From: Actinospica sp035493475
Lineage (GTDB): Bacteria > Actinomycetota > Actinomycetes > Streptomycetales > Catenulisporaceae
Assembly (NCBI GenBank): GCA_035493475.1
Contig: DATJIF010000139.1
Span: forward strand, 1-64,000
Direction: 5' to 3'
DNA length: 64,000 bases
Part shown: positions 23,657 to 33,181 of the stretch, one piece after another
Numbering within the stretch: position 1 is the first letter of the stretch
Layout of the letters: the number at the start of each line of letters is the position of its first letter
The notes under the pieces: generated by a model
Databases searched by the model: none
The model's input: the letters and a program-made list of their open reading frames with translations, nothing else
Told to the model about the DNA's origin: nothing
Made by a program: the position numbers and the translations under genes

Positions 23657-26600
23657 ATGGGTGTCGAGTTGGTCCTGCTGCCGCGGGTGGCGTTCCGGGG
23701 GCGGGAGATCGCCGGGGCGCGGTTGGGTGGGCTGTTGGCGCTGCTGGCGGAGGACCTGCGGGCCGGGTGCAGCACGGGGCGGCTGGTCGGTGGGGTGTGG
23801 GGGGACGAGGGGCCGGAGCATCCCACGCGGGCGTTGCAGGTGTTGGTGTCGCGGGCGCGGGCGCAGTTGGGGGCGGAGACGATCGTGAGTACGCCGGTCG
23901 GGTATCGGCTGGTGCTCGGGGCGGATCAGGTCGACGCGACGTGGTTGCTGGAGTGTGCGTCGGAGGCGGCGCGTCGTGCGCGGGCGGGGGACGCGGCGGG
24001 GGCGATTGCGCAGGCTGAGGCGGGGTTGGGGGTATGGAAGGGGGAAGATGTCAGTGAGCTGGGGGATCCGCTGTCCGAACTGCGGGCGGCGCGGGCGCGG
24101 ACGTGTCGGGAACTGGTGCGCGTACGGGCACTGTCACTGTGTCGGCTCGATCGGCGGGCTGAGGCGGCGGAGACTCTCCGGGAGCTGATTCGGTCGGAGC
24201 CGCGTGACGAGGAGGTGCTCGCTCAACTCCTGCTGCATGAGGCGGCGACGCTGGGGCCTTCGTCGGCGCTGGCTCGCTACGACGCGTACCGGCGCGGACT
24301 GCGCGATGAGCTGGGCAGCGATCCGGGTGCGGAGTTGCAGCGCGTGTACGGGCAGCTGTTGGAGCGGGAGAAGCCGACGGTCCGGCGCGGCGTCGAGCAC
24401 GAGCCGAATACGCTGCTGGGCCGGGACGGCGACATCACCGCTGTTCAGGAGCTGCTGACCACGGCTCGGGTGGTGTCGATCATCGGTCCCGGCGGGCTCG
24501 GTAAGACCCGGATGGCGCACGCGGTGGCCGGCGGCGTGCGGCAGCGCGTGGTGCATCTGGTCGCGCTCGCGGGAGTGACCGCCGACGACGACGTGGCCGG
24601 GGAGGTCGCTTCGGCACTCGGTGTCGGCGAGCATATGAACGTACCGGGCGGCGGTGCGCGTCCTGGCGCGGCGGCGGATGCGGTCGCGGGGATTCTGGCC
24701 GCGTTGGGTTCGGGTTCGGCGTTGCTGGTGCTGGACAACTGCGAGCACGTGCTACGCGGCGCCGCCGATCTCGTGCGCGCGCTCGTGGCCCGGAGCGAGG
24801 ATCTTCGGGTGCTGACGACGAGTCGCACGCCGCTCGGGCTGTCCTCGGAGTCCGTGTACCTGCTGCCCGCCCTCAGTCCGTCGACGAGTGTCGAGCTTTT
24901 CCGGCAGCGGGCGAACGCGGCGCGACCCGGCGTCGAGCTGCCCGAAGACGTCGTGCGGCGGCTGTGTGAGCGGCTCGACGGACTGCCGCTCGCGGTGGAA
25001 CTGGCGGCGGCACGGGTGCGCGTGATGGGCGTCGCGGAGATCGCGCGGCGGCTGGACGACCGTTTCAGCATTCTGCGCGGAACCGCCCGCGACGCGCCGG
25101 AGCGGCATCGCACGCTGCATGCGGTCATCGACTGGAGCTGGAACCTGCTGACCGCGGACGGACAGGCGGCGATGCGTACGCTGTCGATCTTCCCGGGCGG
25201 GTTCACGGCCGAGGCGGCGCGGCACGTCCTCACAGCGGATGATGAACACGAGGTGCTCGAGGCGCTCGTGGATCAGTCGCTGCTGCAGGTGGCCGACTCG
25301 GGATCCGGTACGCGCTTCCGGATGCTGGAGACGGTGCGCGAGTTCAGTGCGGCGCGTCGTGCCGAGGCCGGTTCGGATGACGAGGTCGTCGGTCGTTTCC
25401 TCGCGTGGGCACGGGATTTCGGCGTCATGCACCACGAGGCGATGTTCGGGGCCGACCTCGTGACCTCTGCCGCGTCGACCAGGGACGAGCAGGAGAATCT
25501 GATGCTCGCGCTCCGTCTGGGTCTCGACAGCGACAACGGTTCGACGGTGGCGTCCGCGTGTGCGGTGCTCGGGGCGCTGTGGATGTTCCAGTCCGACTTC
25601 GCACGCATGTCGGCTCTCGTGGGCCAGACCGCGGGACTCCTCTCGCACCTTCGGCCGGCGCCGGAGGATCTGGAGGTGACGCGGACCGCCGTGGTGATGG
25701 CAGCGCTCAGTGCTCTGATACTGCGGCATCCGGCCTCCGCCAGGGCGCTGGTCACGCTGCGGCGGCTGCCGTCGGCGCCGCCCGACACGCCGGCTCGTGC
25801 GACGGCGATCGTGCTGGCGACGCTTGCGGGGGCACGTGACGAGACGCAGTCCGCGATCGAGGCGCTGCAAGAACTCTGCGACAGTGACGAACCGTTGCTC
25901 GCCGCGATGGCCAACACCACGGCCACGTTCGTCTGGCAGGGCGTCAACGAGCCGGACATCGCGCTGAAGGCCGCGCAGAGTGCGCTGGCGTCGTTCGAGG
26001 GGCACGCGGAGCAATTCCCGTGGTTCCAGGTGATGACGCACAGCCGGATCGGAGAGCTCTGCCTCGACCTCGGCCGTGGCGACGAGGCGCATGAGCACTT
26101 CGCGACGACGCTGTCTCTCCTCGAAGAGTTGCCGGGCCTCAACGTGTTCGAGGCCGGAGCCGGCGTGTCCCGGCTGCGCAGCGCGATGGTGCTGGCCAAC
26201 CTCCAGCGCGGAGCCGTTGACGAGGCCGAACATTGGCTGGAGGTGACGCTGCGCGAGGGCGGCGAGCAGGATGCCGGGCTGCCGACGTTCGACGTCGTGG
26301 CACGCGCGGAGATCCTGCTCGCGCGCGGTGAGGTCGAGGACGGGCTGCGGCTGTGGCGCGAGGCCACCGATGTGCTGCGTGACCTGCGCGGTCGGGAGGG
26401 CGGCGAGCCGTTCCAGGAGTCGTGGGCGCGGGAGGTCGAGGCGATGGCGGTGATCGCGCACGCGCAGCACGGCCGCCTCGCCCTCGTCGGCGAACTCACC
26501 GGACGATTCCCGCGCGCAGCCACGCGCCTGATCGCGGACGCGGCGGTCGGCTCGACGATGTCGTACGCGGACTTTCCGCACTTCGGCAAACTGCTGCTGG

Positions 26601-26893
26601 CCTTGGCGGTACTCGACATCGACCGGGGTAACCGGACCGGCGACACGCACGCCACGACGGCCGGGGCGCGGATGATCGCGTTGGCCGAGCGCTTCCGGGT
26701 CAAGTGCGGGTTCGAGCCGACGATGTCCGTGGACCGGGTTCGCCGGATGGCCGAACAGGCGGACGGACCGGCGTACGTCGAGGCGGTCTCGACGTACGCC
26801 GGTCTGGACGCGGACGCGCTGCGGGACGCCGCCGCGCAGGCGGTGCTGGCGCGCGGCCGGTTCAGCGGGCAGCACCCCCACCCGCCCGCCTGA
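23657..26893 (+). CDS. AfsR/SARP-like regulator with NB-ARC-type ATPase and TPR domains
   Basis: This 1078-aa regulator has an N-terminal OmpR-like DNA-binding domain (about 1-95; ALQVLVSRARAQLG then TPVGYRLVL). A BTAD domain follows (about 100-245; ARYDAYRRGLRDELGSDPG), then an NTPase with P-loop GPGGLGKT (near 277) and Walker B LLVLDNCEH (near 360), then winged-helix and TPR-like helices to the end. The layout is that of AfsR-type SARPs, often controlling secondary metabolism or stress export. No biosynthetic cluster is adjacent; the neighbours are a convergent DrrAB-like exporter and a divergent TetR operon. The last 32 nt overlap the exporter permease gene. Its targets are unknown. Confidence 0.87.
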   Translation: MGVELVLLPRVAFRGREIAGARLGGLLALLAEDLRAGCSTGRLVGGVWGDEGPEHPTRALQVLVSRARAQLGAETIVSTPVGYRLVLGADQVDATWLLECASEAARRARAGDAAGAIAQAEAGLGVWKGEDVSELGDPLSELRAARARTCRELVRVRALSLCRLDRRAEAAETLRELIRSEPRDEEVLAQLLLHEAATLGPSSALARYDAYRRGLRDELGSDPGAELQRVYGQLLEREKPTVRRGVEHEPNTLLGRDGDITAVQELLTTARVVSIIGPGGLGKTRMAHAVAGGVRQRVVHLVALAGVTADDDVAGEVASALGVGEHMNVPGGGARPGAAADAVAGILAALGSGSALLVLDNCEHVLRGAADLVRALVARSEDLRVLTTSRTPLGLSSESVYLLPALSPSTSVELFRQRANAARPGVELPEDVVRRLCERLDGLPLAVELAAARVRVMGVAEIARRLDDRFSILRGTARDAPERHRTLHAVIDWSWNLLTADGQAAMRTLSIFPGGFTAEAARHVLTADDEHEVLEALVDQSLLQVADSGSGTRFRMLETVREFSAARRAEAGSDDEVVGRFLAWARDFGVMHHEAMFGADLVTSAASTRDEQENLMLALRLGLDSDNGSTVASACAVLGALWMFQSDFARMSALVGQTAGLLSHLRPAPEDLEVTRTAVVMAALSALILRHPASARALVTLRRLPSAPPDTPARATAIVLATLAGARDETQSAIEALQELCDSDEPLLAAMANTTATFVWQGVNEPDIALKAAQSALASFEGHAEQFPWFQVMTHSRIGELCLDLGRGDEAHEHFATTLSLLEELPGLNVFEAGAGVSRLRSAMVLANLQRGAVDEAEHWLEVTLREGGEQDAGLPTFDVVARAEILLARGEVEDGLRLWREATDVLRDLRGREGGEPFQESWAREVEAMAVIAHAQHGRLALVGELTGRFPRAATRLIADAAVGSTMSYADFPHFGKLLLALAVLDIDRGNRTGDTHATTAGARMIALAERFRVKCGFEPTMSVDRVRRMAEQADGPAYVEAVSTYAGLDADALRDAAAQAVLARGRFSGQHPHPPA

Positions 26894-27653
26894 ACTGCGA
26901 CCCCGCCCACAGGAAACCGAGCACGGTCAGCGCGACGCACCAGGCGATCGCGATGACGCCGCTGTGCCCGATCGGGGTGCCGGTCAGCAGGCCGCGCAGC
27001 GAGTCGATCACCGGGGTGAACGGCTGGTTGTGCGCGAACCAGCGGACCGCGCCGTTCATCGTGCCGGTCGGGACGAAGGCGCTGCTGACGAACGGCAGCA
27101 GTTGCACGATCAGCGTGAAGCCGCTGGTGCCCTCGGCGTTCGGGGCGGCCAGGCCGATCGCGACCGCGAGCCAGCTCAGCGCGAACGTGAGCAGCGCGAC
27201 CAGTCCGGCCGCCGCCAGCCAGCTCGCGGCGTCGGCGTGCGAGCGGTAGCCCATCAGCAGCGCGACGCCGACGAGGATGGCGGCGCTCGCGAGCGTGCGG
27301 ATCAGCGCCGCCACGACGTGTCCGGTCAGCACCGAGCTGCGCGAGATCGCCATCGTGCGGAAGCGGCCGATGATGCCCTCGGTCATGTCCCGGTTCACGG
27401 CCAGCGTGGTGGACGAGGCTCCGTAGCCGACGGACATGAGGAGGATGCCCGGCAGCACGTAGTCGATGTACTTGCCGCCCGGTGGCACGGCCCCGGCGCC
27501 GAGCGCGCCGCCGAAGACGCCGACGAACAGCAGGAGCAGCAGGGCGGGCACGGCCAGCGACACGATGATCGTCACCGGGTAGCGGACGGTGTGCAGCAGG
27601 CTGCGACGCAGCATCGTGGCCGAGTCGCGGGCGGCGTAGGACATGGTGCTCAT
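26862..27653 (-). CDS. ABC-2 type exporter permease (DrrB-like)
   Basis: The 263-aa protein has six hydrophobic helices and the ABC-2 features RYPVTIIVSLAVPALLLLLFVGVFGG, GIIGRFRTMAISRSS (cytoplasmic coupling segment) and FVSSAFVPTGTMNGAVRWFAHNQPFTPVIDSLRGLL. DrrB-type permeases, with DrrA ATPases, pump out drugs such as anthracyclines. It overlaps the ATPase gene by 4 nt, so they are co-translated. The substrate is unknown. Confidence 0.88.
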   Translation of the reverse strand: MSTMSYAARDSATMLRRSLLHTVRYPVTIIVSLAVPALLLLLFVGVFGGALGAGAVPPGGKYIDYVLPGILLMSVGYGASSTTLAVNRDMTEGIIGRFRTMAISRSSVLTGHVVAALIRTLASAAILVGVALLMGYRSHADAASWLAAAGLVALLTFALSWLAVAIGLAAPNAEGTSGFTLIVQLLPFVSSAFVPTGTMNGAVRWFAHNQPFTPVIDSLRGLLTGTPIGHSGVIAIAWCVALTVLGFLWAGSQFRRAGGGAAR

Positions 27654-28654
27654 CGGACGGACTCCTTCTGCGCGGATTCGTTCGCGGACTCGTTCTCAGT
27701 GGTCTGGTTCTCGGCGTCGGCCGTCGGGTGGCCGGTGAGGGCGAAGAACACGTCGTCCAGGTCGGGCGTGTGCACGGAGAGCGTCTCGACCCTGACCCCG
27801 GCCTCGCTCAGCCGGGCGAGCATCGCCTGCAGGGCACTGACACCGTCGTCGCCGGGCACGTTCAGTGCCAGGTCGCCCGCGGGCGTCGCACCCTCCAACA
27901 GGTTCGCCGCCGCCGTCAGCTGGGTCTCGTCGGCGAACTGCAGCCGGATGTGCCCGCCCGGGACGCGGCGCTTGAGCTCGGCCGCGGTGCCGGTGGCCAC
28001 GATCCGGCCCCGGTCGAGCACGGCGATCCGGTCGGCGAGTTCGTCCGCCTCGTCGAGGTACTGCGTGGTCAGGAAGATCGTGACGCCGCGGCCGGTCAGG
28101 CCCCGCACGATCTGCCACATGGTGCGCCGGCTGCGCGGGTCCAGGCCGGTGGTCGGCTCGTCGAGGAAGATCACGCTCGGCTCGCCGACCAGCGTCATCG
28201 CCAGGTCGAGGCGGCGCCGCATGCCGCCGGAGTACGTGGCGGCGCGCCGGTCGGCGGCGTCGAGCAGGTCGAACTCGGTGAGCAGTTCGGTGGCGCGCCG
28301 CCGGCCCTCGGTGCGCGGCAGATGGTTGAGGTCGGCCATCAGCAGCAGGTTCTCGCGGCCGGTCATCAGGCCGTCGACCGCGGAGAACTGCCCGGTCACG
28401 CCGATCACGGCGCGCACGGCGTCGGGCTCGCGCAGCGGGTCGTGCCCGATCACGCTCACCGCGCCCGCGTCGGCGCGCAGCGAGGTGGACAGGATCTGCA
28501 CGGTGGTGGTCTTCCCGGCCCCGTTCGGGCCCAGCAGGCAGAACACCGTCCCGGCGGCGACGTCCAGGTCCACGCCGTCGAGCACGACCTTCTCGCCGAA
28601 CGACTTACGCAGCCCGGACACCGAGATCGCCGGACTGGCCGCAGCGGGGTTCAT
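27650..28654 (-). CDS. ABC exporter ATP-binding protein (DrrA-like)
   Basis: The 334-aa ATPase has Walker A GPNGAGKTTT, the Q-loop GQFSAVD, the signature YSGGMRRRLDLAMTL, Walker B VIFLDEPTTGLD and the C-terminal DrrA-type domain (VRVETLSVHTPDLDDVFFALTG). The ATG at 28654 has GGAAGGAGA just upstream; a longer frame to 28726 lacks a site. The acidic tail after residue 315 (repeated ENESANES-like) is unusual and partly low complexity. It forms a two-gene operon with the permease. It could be self-resistance or general detoxification. Confidence 0.9.
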   Translation of the reverse strand: MNPAAASPAISVSGLRKSFGEKVVLDGVDLDVAAGTVFCLLGPNGAGKTTTVQILSTSLRADAGAVSVIGHDPLREPDAVRAVIGVTGQFSAVDGLMTGRENLLLMADLNHLPRTEGRRRATELLTEFDLLDAADRRAATYSGGMRRRLDLAMTLVGEPSVIFLDEPTTGLDPRSRRTMWQIVRGLTGRGVTIFLTTQYLDEADELADRIAVLDRGRIVATGTAAELKRRVPGGHIRLQFADETQLTAAANLLEGATPAGDLALNVPGDDGVSALQAMLARLSEAGVRVETLSVHTPDLDDVFFALTGHPTADAENQTTENESANESAQKESVR

Positions 28655-28906
28655 GTCTCTCCTTCCGTCAGGCCGCGGCCGGGTTCGGCCGCCGCTGGGA
28701 AAGAGCCTGCGCCCGGGCGGATTCACCGCTGTTTCACGGCGCTTTCACGCCCCGCGCCGGATGAAAGCTTCAGCGCCCGCGCGCCGCCCGGAGCCCGCTC
28801 TGACCTGCGGCGGAACCCGTCCCGTACACGCGGGGGAGTCGTGCGTGCTTTACGGGCCGCTGGGGGCTACCTAGCTTCGCGCTGACGGCGGTGCGGCGCG
28901 TCCTGT

Positions 28907-28959
28907 CCGCCCGAGGGAGGGCGGCAGCGACTAGGAGGTCTATATTCTCATGCGAATAT
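28907..28959 (+). promoter_or_regulatory. hairpins around the GH48 translation start
   Basis: CCGCCC-GAGGGA-GGGCGG (28907-28924) precedes the AGGAGG site, and ATATTC-TCATGC-GAATAT (28942-28959) is a perfect 6-bp inverted repeat centred on the ATG. The second could be a repressor site or an mRNA hairpin hiding the start. The rest of the 296-nt gap 28655-28949 shows no clear -10/-35 pair and no TGGGAGCGCTCCCA-type CebR box. Confidence 0.4.
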
Positions 28960-31900
28960 TGCTTCGATCGGAACGCAGGACCCGATGGCGCAAGGCCGCG
29001 CTGTGGGCCGGATGCACCGCGCTGGTGGCCGGGGGACTGACGGCGGGCGGGGCCGGGGCCGTGGCGTTGGCCGCGTCCGCGGACGCCGCGGGGCCCGCTC
29101 CGGCCGCGGCGCCTGCGGCCGCGAGCGCGGCGTGCGCCGTGAACTACACCGTCACCTCGAACTGGGGCAGCGGGTTCGGGGTGCAGATCAACATCACCAA
29201 CGAGGGGCCGGCGATCACGAGCTGGACCCTCGGCTACTCGTACACGGGCTCTGAGACGCTGGCCAGCGGCTGGAACGGCACCTGGACGCAGAGCGGCAAG
29301 GCGGTCACGGTCGTCAGCGAGAGCTGGAACGGCGCCCTGGCCACGAACGCCTCCACCGGCATCGGCGCCAACTTCAACCTGACCGGCACGCTCGACACCC
29401 CGACCGCGTTCACGCTCAACGGCGTCGCGTGCAGCAGCAACACCGGCGGCACGGCCTCGGCCAGCCCGACCGCGACCGCGAGCAGCACCGCGACGCCCAC
29501 GTCCACCGCGACCGGCACGGGCACCGCCTCGGCGAGCCCGACCACGTCCACCGCGAGCGCCTCGCCGACCTCGACCGGGACCACGTCCGCCGCGCCGTGC
29601 ACGGTCGTCCCGGGTTCGAGCTCGTCGAACGTGCTCGCGCCGAGCGTGTCGCTGGTGAGCCCGACGGCCGGCGAGATCTTCAGCCCGGGGTCGAACATCT
29701 CCATCCAGGCCGCCGCGTGCAGCTCGGCGAGCATCAGCTCCGTGACGTACTACGCGAGCACCGGGCCCGGCAACAACACGGAGATCGGCATCGCGAACTC
29801 GAGCCCGTGGGCCGTGCAGTGGTCGAACGTGGCGGCGGGCGACTACTCGGTGACCGCCGTGGCGACGGACAGCACCGGGCAGAGCACGACCTCGTACCCG
29901 GTCTCGATCAACGTCGAAGGGCCGACGATCATCGTCAACCCGACGGTGCTGACCGTGGCGCAGGGCACGACGGCCACGGTCGGCGTCGCGCTGTCCGCTC
30001 AGCCGAGCAGCAGCGTGACGGTCGCGGTCGCGCAGAGCGGTGACTCGGACCTGTCGATCTCGGCGGGCTCCTCGCTCACCTTCACGACCTCGAACTGGAA
30101 CGTCGCGCAGCAGGTCAGCGTGAAGTCCGGCAGCACGGCGGCCGACGTGGGGGCCAGCGGGACCGTCACGGCCTCGGCCTCCGGGTACACCTCCGGCACG
30201 GTCGCCGTCACCGAGGCGCAATCAGGGTCCGGCTACGACTCGTGGTTCCTGAACCTCTACGACGACATCAAGAACCCGGCCAACGGCTACTTCAGTCCGA
30301 AGGGCATCCCGTACCACTCGGTCGAGACGCTGATCGTCGAGGCGCCCGACTACGGCCACGAGACGACCTCCGAGACCTACAGCTACTGGCTGTGGCTGGA
30401 GGCCGACTACGGCCGCGTCACCGGGAACTGGACTCCGTTCGTCAATGCGTGGACGAACATGGAGACGTACATGATCCCGAACGACGCGAACCAGCCGGGT
30501 CAGTGCTCGTACAACTCCTCCTCGCCCGCGACCTACGGACCCGAGGAGCCCGCGCCGAGCGACTACCCGGTGGCTCTCAACTCCTCCGTGCCGGTCGGTT
30601 CGGACCCGCTGTCCGCCGAGCTCAAGTCCACGTACGGCAACTGCGACATGTACCAGCCGATGTGGATCATGGACACGGACAACCGCTACGGCTTCGGCCA
30701 GCAGGAGGACGGCACCAGCACGCCGAGCTGGATCAACAGCTACCAGCGCGGCGCCGAGGAGTCGGTCTGGGACACCGTGCCGCAGCCGGACTGGGACACG
30801 ATGAGCAAGTACGGCAGCTCGGACGGCTTCCTCAACCTCTTCAACAACGGCGGCGGCAGCTTCGCCGCGCAGTACAAGTACACCGACGCCCCCGACGCCG
30901 ACGCCCGCATGGTGCAGGCCGCGTTCTGGGCCGACACGTACGCGAAGGCGCAGGGCAAGACCTCTTCGGTCACCTCGACCACCGCGAAGGCGGCCAAGCT
31001 CGGCGACTACCTGCGCTACTCGATGTTCGACAAGTACTTCAAGCAGATCACCAGCGCGTGCAGCACCGACGGATCCGTCTCCTGCCCGGCCGGCACCAGC
31101 AAGGCGAACGAGGACACGTACCTGCTGTCCTGGTACGACGCCTGGGGCGGCTCCACGACCGGCGCCTGGAGCTGGCGGATCAGCGGCACCGAGATCCACG
31201 AGGGCTACCAGAACCCCCTCGCGGCCTACGCGCTGTCCACCGACTCGGACCTCATCCCGCTCTCGCCGACCGCGAAGAGCGACTGGGCCACGAGCCTGAC
31301 CACGCAGCTCAACCTGTTCCAGTGGCTGCAGTCGTCCGAGGGCGCCATCGCGGGCGGCGTCACGAACAACTGGGGCGGCAACTACGGCGACGTGTCCAAG
31401 CCGCCGTCCGGGGACACCACGTTCGACGGCATGTACTACGACCCCGAACCCGAGTACCACAACCCGCCGAGCAACCAGTGGTTCGGCTACCAGACGTGGC
31501 CGATGGAGCGGATCGCGGAGTACTACTACGAGACCGGGAACGCACAGGCCAAGGCCATCCTCGCCAAGTGGGTCGCCTGGGCCGAGTCGGTCACGACCGT
31601 CACGCCGAGCTCCGGCACCCTGCTGCTGCCGTCGACCCTGACGTGGAGCGGACAGCCCGGCGAGAACTGGACCACCGGCACGTCGAGCTCGTCGCAGCCC
31701 CCTGCGAACACGGCGCTGCACGTGACGGCCACCGGCACCGACACGGACATCGGCGTCGCGGCGTCGCTGGCCAAGGTGTACGAGTACTACGCGGCCAAGT
31801 CCGGTGACACGACGGCCGAGACCGCGGCGCAGAACATCATCGACATCATCCACAAGTACTACGCGGACTCGATCGGCTACACCGCGCCCGAGACGCGTAC

Positions 31901-32201
31901 CGACTACACCAACTTCACCACCGCCTACAACTCGACCAACTACGAGGGCGTCTACTTCCCGTCCTCGTGGACCGGGACGTACCCGGGCGGGATCAAGCTC
32001 AGCTCGTCCACCAACACGTTCCTGTCCATCAGGCCGTGGTACGTGGGCGACCCGCAGTGGTCGAAGGTCGCGACCTACCTCGCCGGAGGCTCGGCGCCGG
32101 TCTTCGACTACCACCGGTTCTGGGCCGAGGGCGACGTGGCGACGGCGTTCGACGCGTTCGCCTACCTCTTCCCGTCCGTCCAACCGCCGTCAGGATTCTG
32201 A
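28950..32201 (+). CDS. secreted GH48 cellulase with N-terminal CBM2
   Basis: This is a 1083-aa enzyme. A long signal peptide (about 1-47) is followed by a CBM2 bounded by two cysteines (about 61-160) and a Ser/Thr/Ala/Pro linker (about 162-220). An Ig-like domain (about 228-325), a Calx-beta-like domain (about 330-425) and the GH48 barrel (about 430-1083) complete it. APDYGHETTSETYSYWLWLE holds the catalytic-acid Glu near residue 473; other family blocks are MWIMDTDNRYGFG, YYDPEPEYHNPPSNQWFGYQ and YHRFWAEGD. GH48 enzymes release cellobiose processively from reducing ends of crystalline cellulose. AGGAGG precedes the ATG. Its stop overlaps the next start by one base (TGATG), an unusual coupling for a secreted cellulase. 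Confidence 0.94.
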   Translation: MRILLRSERRTRWRKAALWAGCTALVAGGLTAGGAGAVALAASADAAGPAPAAAPAAASAACAVNYTVTSNWGSGFGVQINITNEGPAITSWTLGYSYTGSETLASGWNGTWTQSGKAVTVVSESWNGALATNASTGIGANFNLTGTLDTPTAFTLNGVACSSNTGGTASASPTATASSTATPTSTATGTGTASASPTTSTASASPTSTGTTSAAPCTVVPGSSSSNVLAPSVSLVSPTAGEIFSPGSNISIQAAACSSASISSVTYYASTGPGNNTEIGIANSSPWAVQWSNVAAGDYSVTAVATDSTGQSTTSYPVSINVEGPTIIVNPTVLTVAQGTTATVGVALSAQPSSSVTVAVAQSGDSDLSISAGSSLTFTTSNWNVAQQVSVKSGSTAADVGASGTVTASASGYTSGTVAVTEAQSGSGYDSWFLNLYDDIKNPANGYFSPKGIPYHSVETLIVEAPDYGHETTSETYSYWLWLEADYGRVTGNWTPFVNAWTNMETYMIPNDANQPGQCSYNSSSPATYGPEEPAPSDYPVALNSSVPVGSDPLSAELKSTYGNCDMYQPMWIMDTDNRYGFGQQEDGTSTPSWINSYQRGAEESVWDTVPQPDWDTMSKYGSSDGFLNLFNNGGGSFAAQYKYTDAPDADARMVQAAFWADTYAKAQGKTSSVTSTTAKAAKLGDYLRYSMFDKYFKQITSACSTDGSVSCPAGTSKANEDTYLLSWYDAWGGSTTGAWSWRISGTEIHEGYQNPLAAYALSTDSDLIPLSPTAKSDWATSLTTQLNLFQWLQSSEGAIAGGVTNNWGGNYGDVSKPPSGDTTFDGMYYDPEPEYHNPPSNQWFGYQTWPMERIAEYYYETGNAQAKAILAKWVAWAESVTTVTPSSGTLLLPSTLTWSGQPGENWTTGTSSSSQPPANTALHVTATGTDTDIGVAASLAKVYEYYAAKSGDTTAETAAQNIIDIIHKYYADSIGYTAPETRTDYTNFTTAYNSTNYEGVYFPSSWTGTYPGGIKLSSSTNTFLSIRPWYVGDPQWSKVATYLAGGSAPVFDYHRFWAEGDVATAFDAFAYLFPSVQPPSGF

Positions 32202-33181
32202 TGGTCGGGAGCGACGAGAGCGTGCGGTCCGGAGCGATCCGGGCCGCACGCCCCCTCCTGGTGGCGCTGGTCCTGGCGCTGTGCGCGACGCTGGTGACGG
32301 CCTGCTCCTCGGGCTCGTCCGACGCGTCGCTGCCGAAGGTCTCCGGCGCGTACGGGGCCGACCCGCAGATCGCGCTGCCGGACGGCGATCCGCCCGGCAG
32401 CCTGGTCGTGCGCACGCTGGTCCAGGGCTCGGGTCCGCTGGTCACGCCCGACGACCTGGCCCTCGTGTACGTCGAGGGGAAGGTGTGGGCGGGGGACCGG
32501 GAGGTCTTCGACAGCTACACCGACCGGCAGCCGCAGTCCGTGCCGCTGGCCACCGGCGGCGTGCTGCCCGCGTGGAAGCAGCTCGCCGGGCAGCACGTGG
32601 GCAGCAGGGTGATGATGGTCGTGCCCCCGGCCGACGGCTTCGGCTCGAAGGGCGATTCGCAGCTGAACATCGCGAGCGGCGACACGCTCGTGTTCGTGTT
32701 CGACGTCCTCAGCGCCGTTTCGGAGAAGGCCGCGGCCAGCGGATCGAAGGTGGCCTACGCGCCGGGCAAGACGCTGCCGACCGTGACCGAGAGCAGCGCC
32801 GGACCGAAGATCACCATCCCGGCCAAGACCGCGCCGCCGACGAAGCTCGTGGTCAAGACGCTGGTCAAGGGGCACGGCGCGCCGCTCTCCTCGGGCCAGA
32901 CGGCCGTGGTCCAGTACACCGGCGTCGTCTGGCGCAGCGGCCAGGTCTTCGACTCCTCCTACACGAGCAAGACCCCTGACTCCTTCGTGCTCGGCGCGAG
33001 CCAGGTGATCCCCGGCTGGGAGCAGGGCCTCGGCGGCGTGACGGTGGGCAGCAGGGTCCTGCTGGTCGTACCGCCCGCGCTCGCGTACGGCGACCAGGCC
33101 GAGCCGCCGTACATCGACAACAACGACACGCTGGTGTTCGTCGTCGACGTCATCGACGCGTACACGCCGGAGGGAGCCTGA
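32201..33181 (+). CDS. lipoprotein with two FKBP-type peptidyl-prolyl isomerase domains
   Basis: This is a 326-aa protein. The signal peptide ends in a lipobox VTAC (Cys near 36), so it is anchored outside the membrane. Two FKBP domains follow: about 70-165 (degenerate, with VESYTDRQ-like strands and VGSRVMMVVPPADGFG) and about 215-322 (complete, AVVQYTGVVW, GQVFDSSY, VIPGWEQGL, SRVLLVVPPALAYG and NDTLVFVVDVI). It would catalyse proline cis/trans isomerisation of exported proteins. It starts on the last base of the GH48 stop and ends on the first base of the next gene. The context suggests a folding helper for the cellulase or other exported proteins, by inference only. Confidence 0.85.
   Translation: MVGSDESVRSGAIRAARPLLVALVLALCATLVTACSSGSSDASLPKVSGAYGADPQIALPDGDPPGSLVVRTLVQGSGPLVTPDDLALVYVEGKVWAGDREVFDSYTDRQPQSVPLATGGVLPAWKQLAGQHVGSRVMMVVPPADGFGSKGDSQLNIASGDTLVFVFDVLSAVSEKAAASGSKVAYAPGKTLPTVTESSAGPKITIPAKTAPPTKLVVKTLVKGHGAPLSSGQTAVVQYTGVVWRSGQVFDSSYTSKTPDSFVLGASQVIPGWEQGLGGVTVGSRVLLVVPPALAYGDQAEPPYIDNNDTLVFVVDVIDAYTPEGA

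Noticed and set aside
24752..26881. 709-codon minus-strand frame inside the SARP gene
   Set aside because: Shadow of the AfsR-like gene; no signal, motif or ribosome binding site.
23657..28654. SARP and DrrAB-like exporter as part of an antibiotic cluster
   Set aside because: No polyketide, peptide or terpene synthase gene lies within the window; the link would be speculation.
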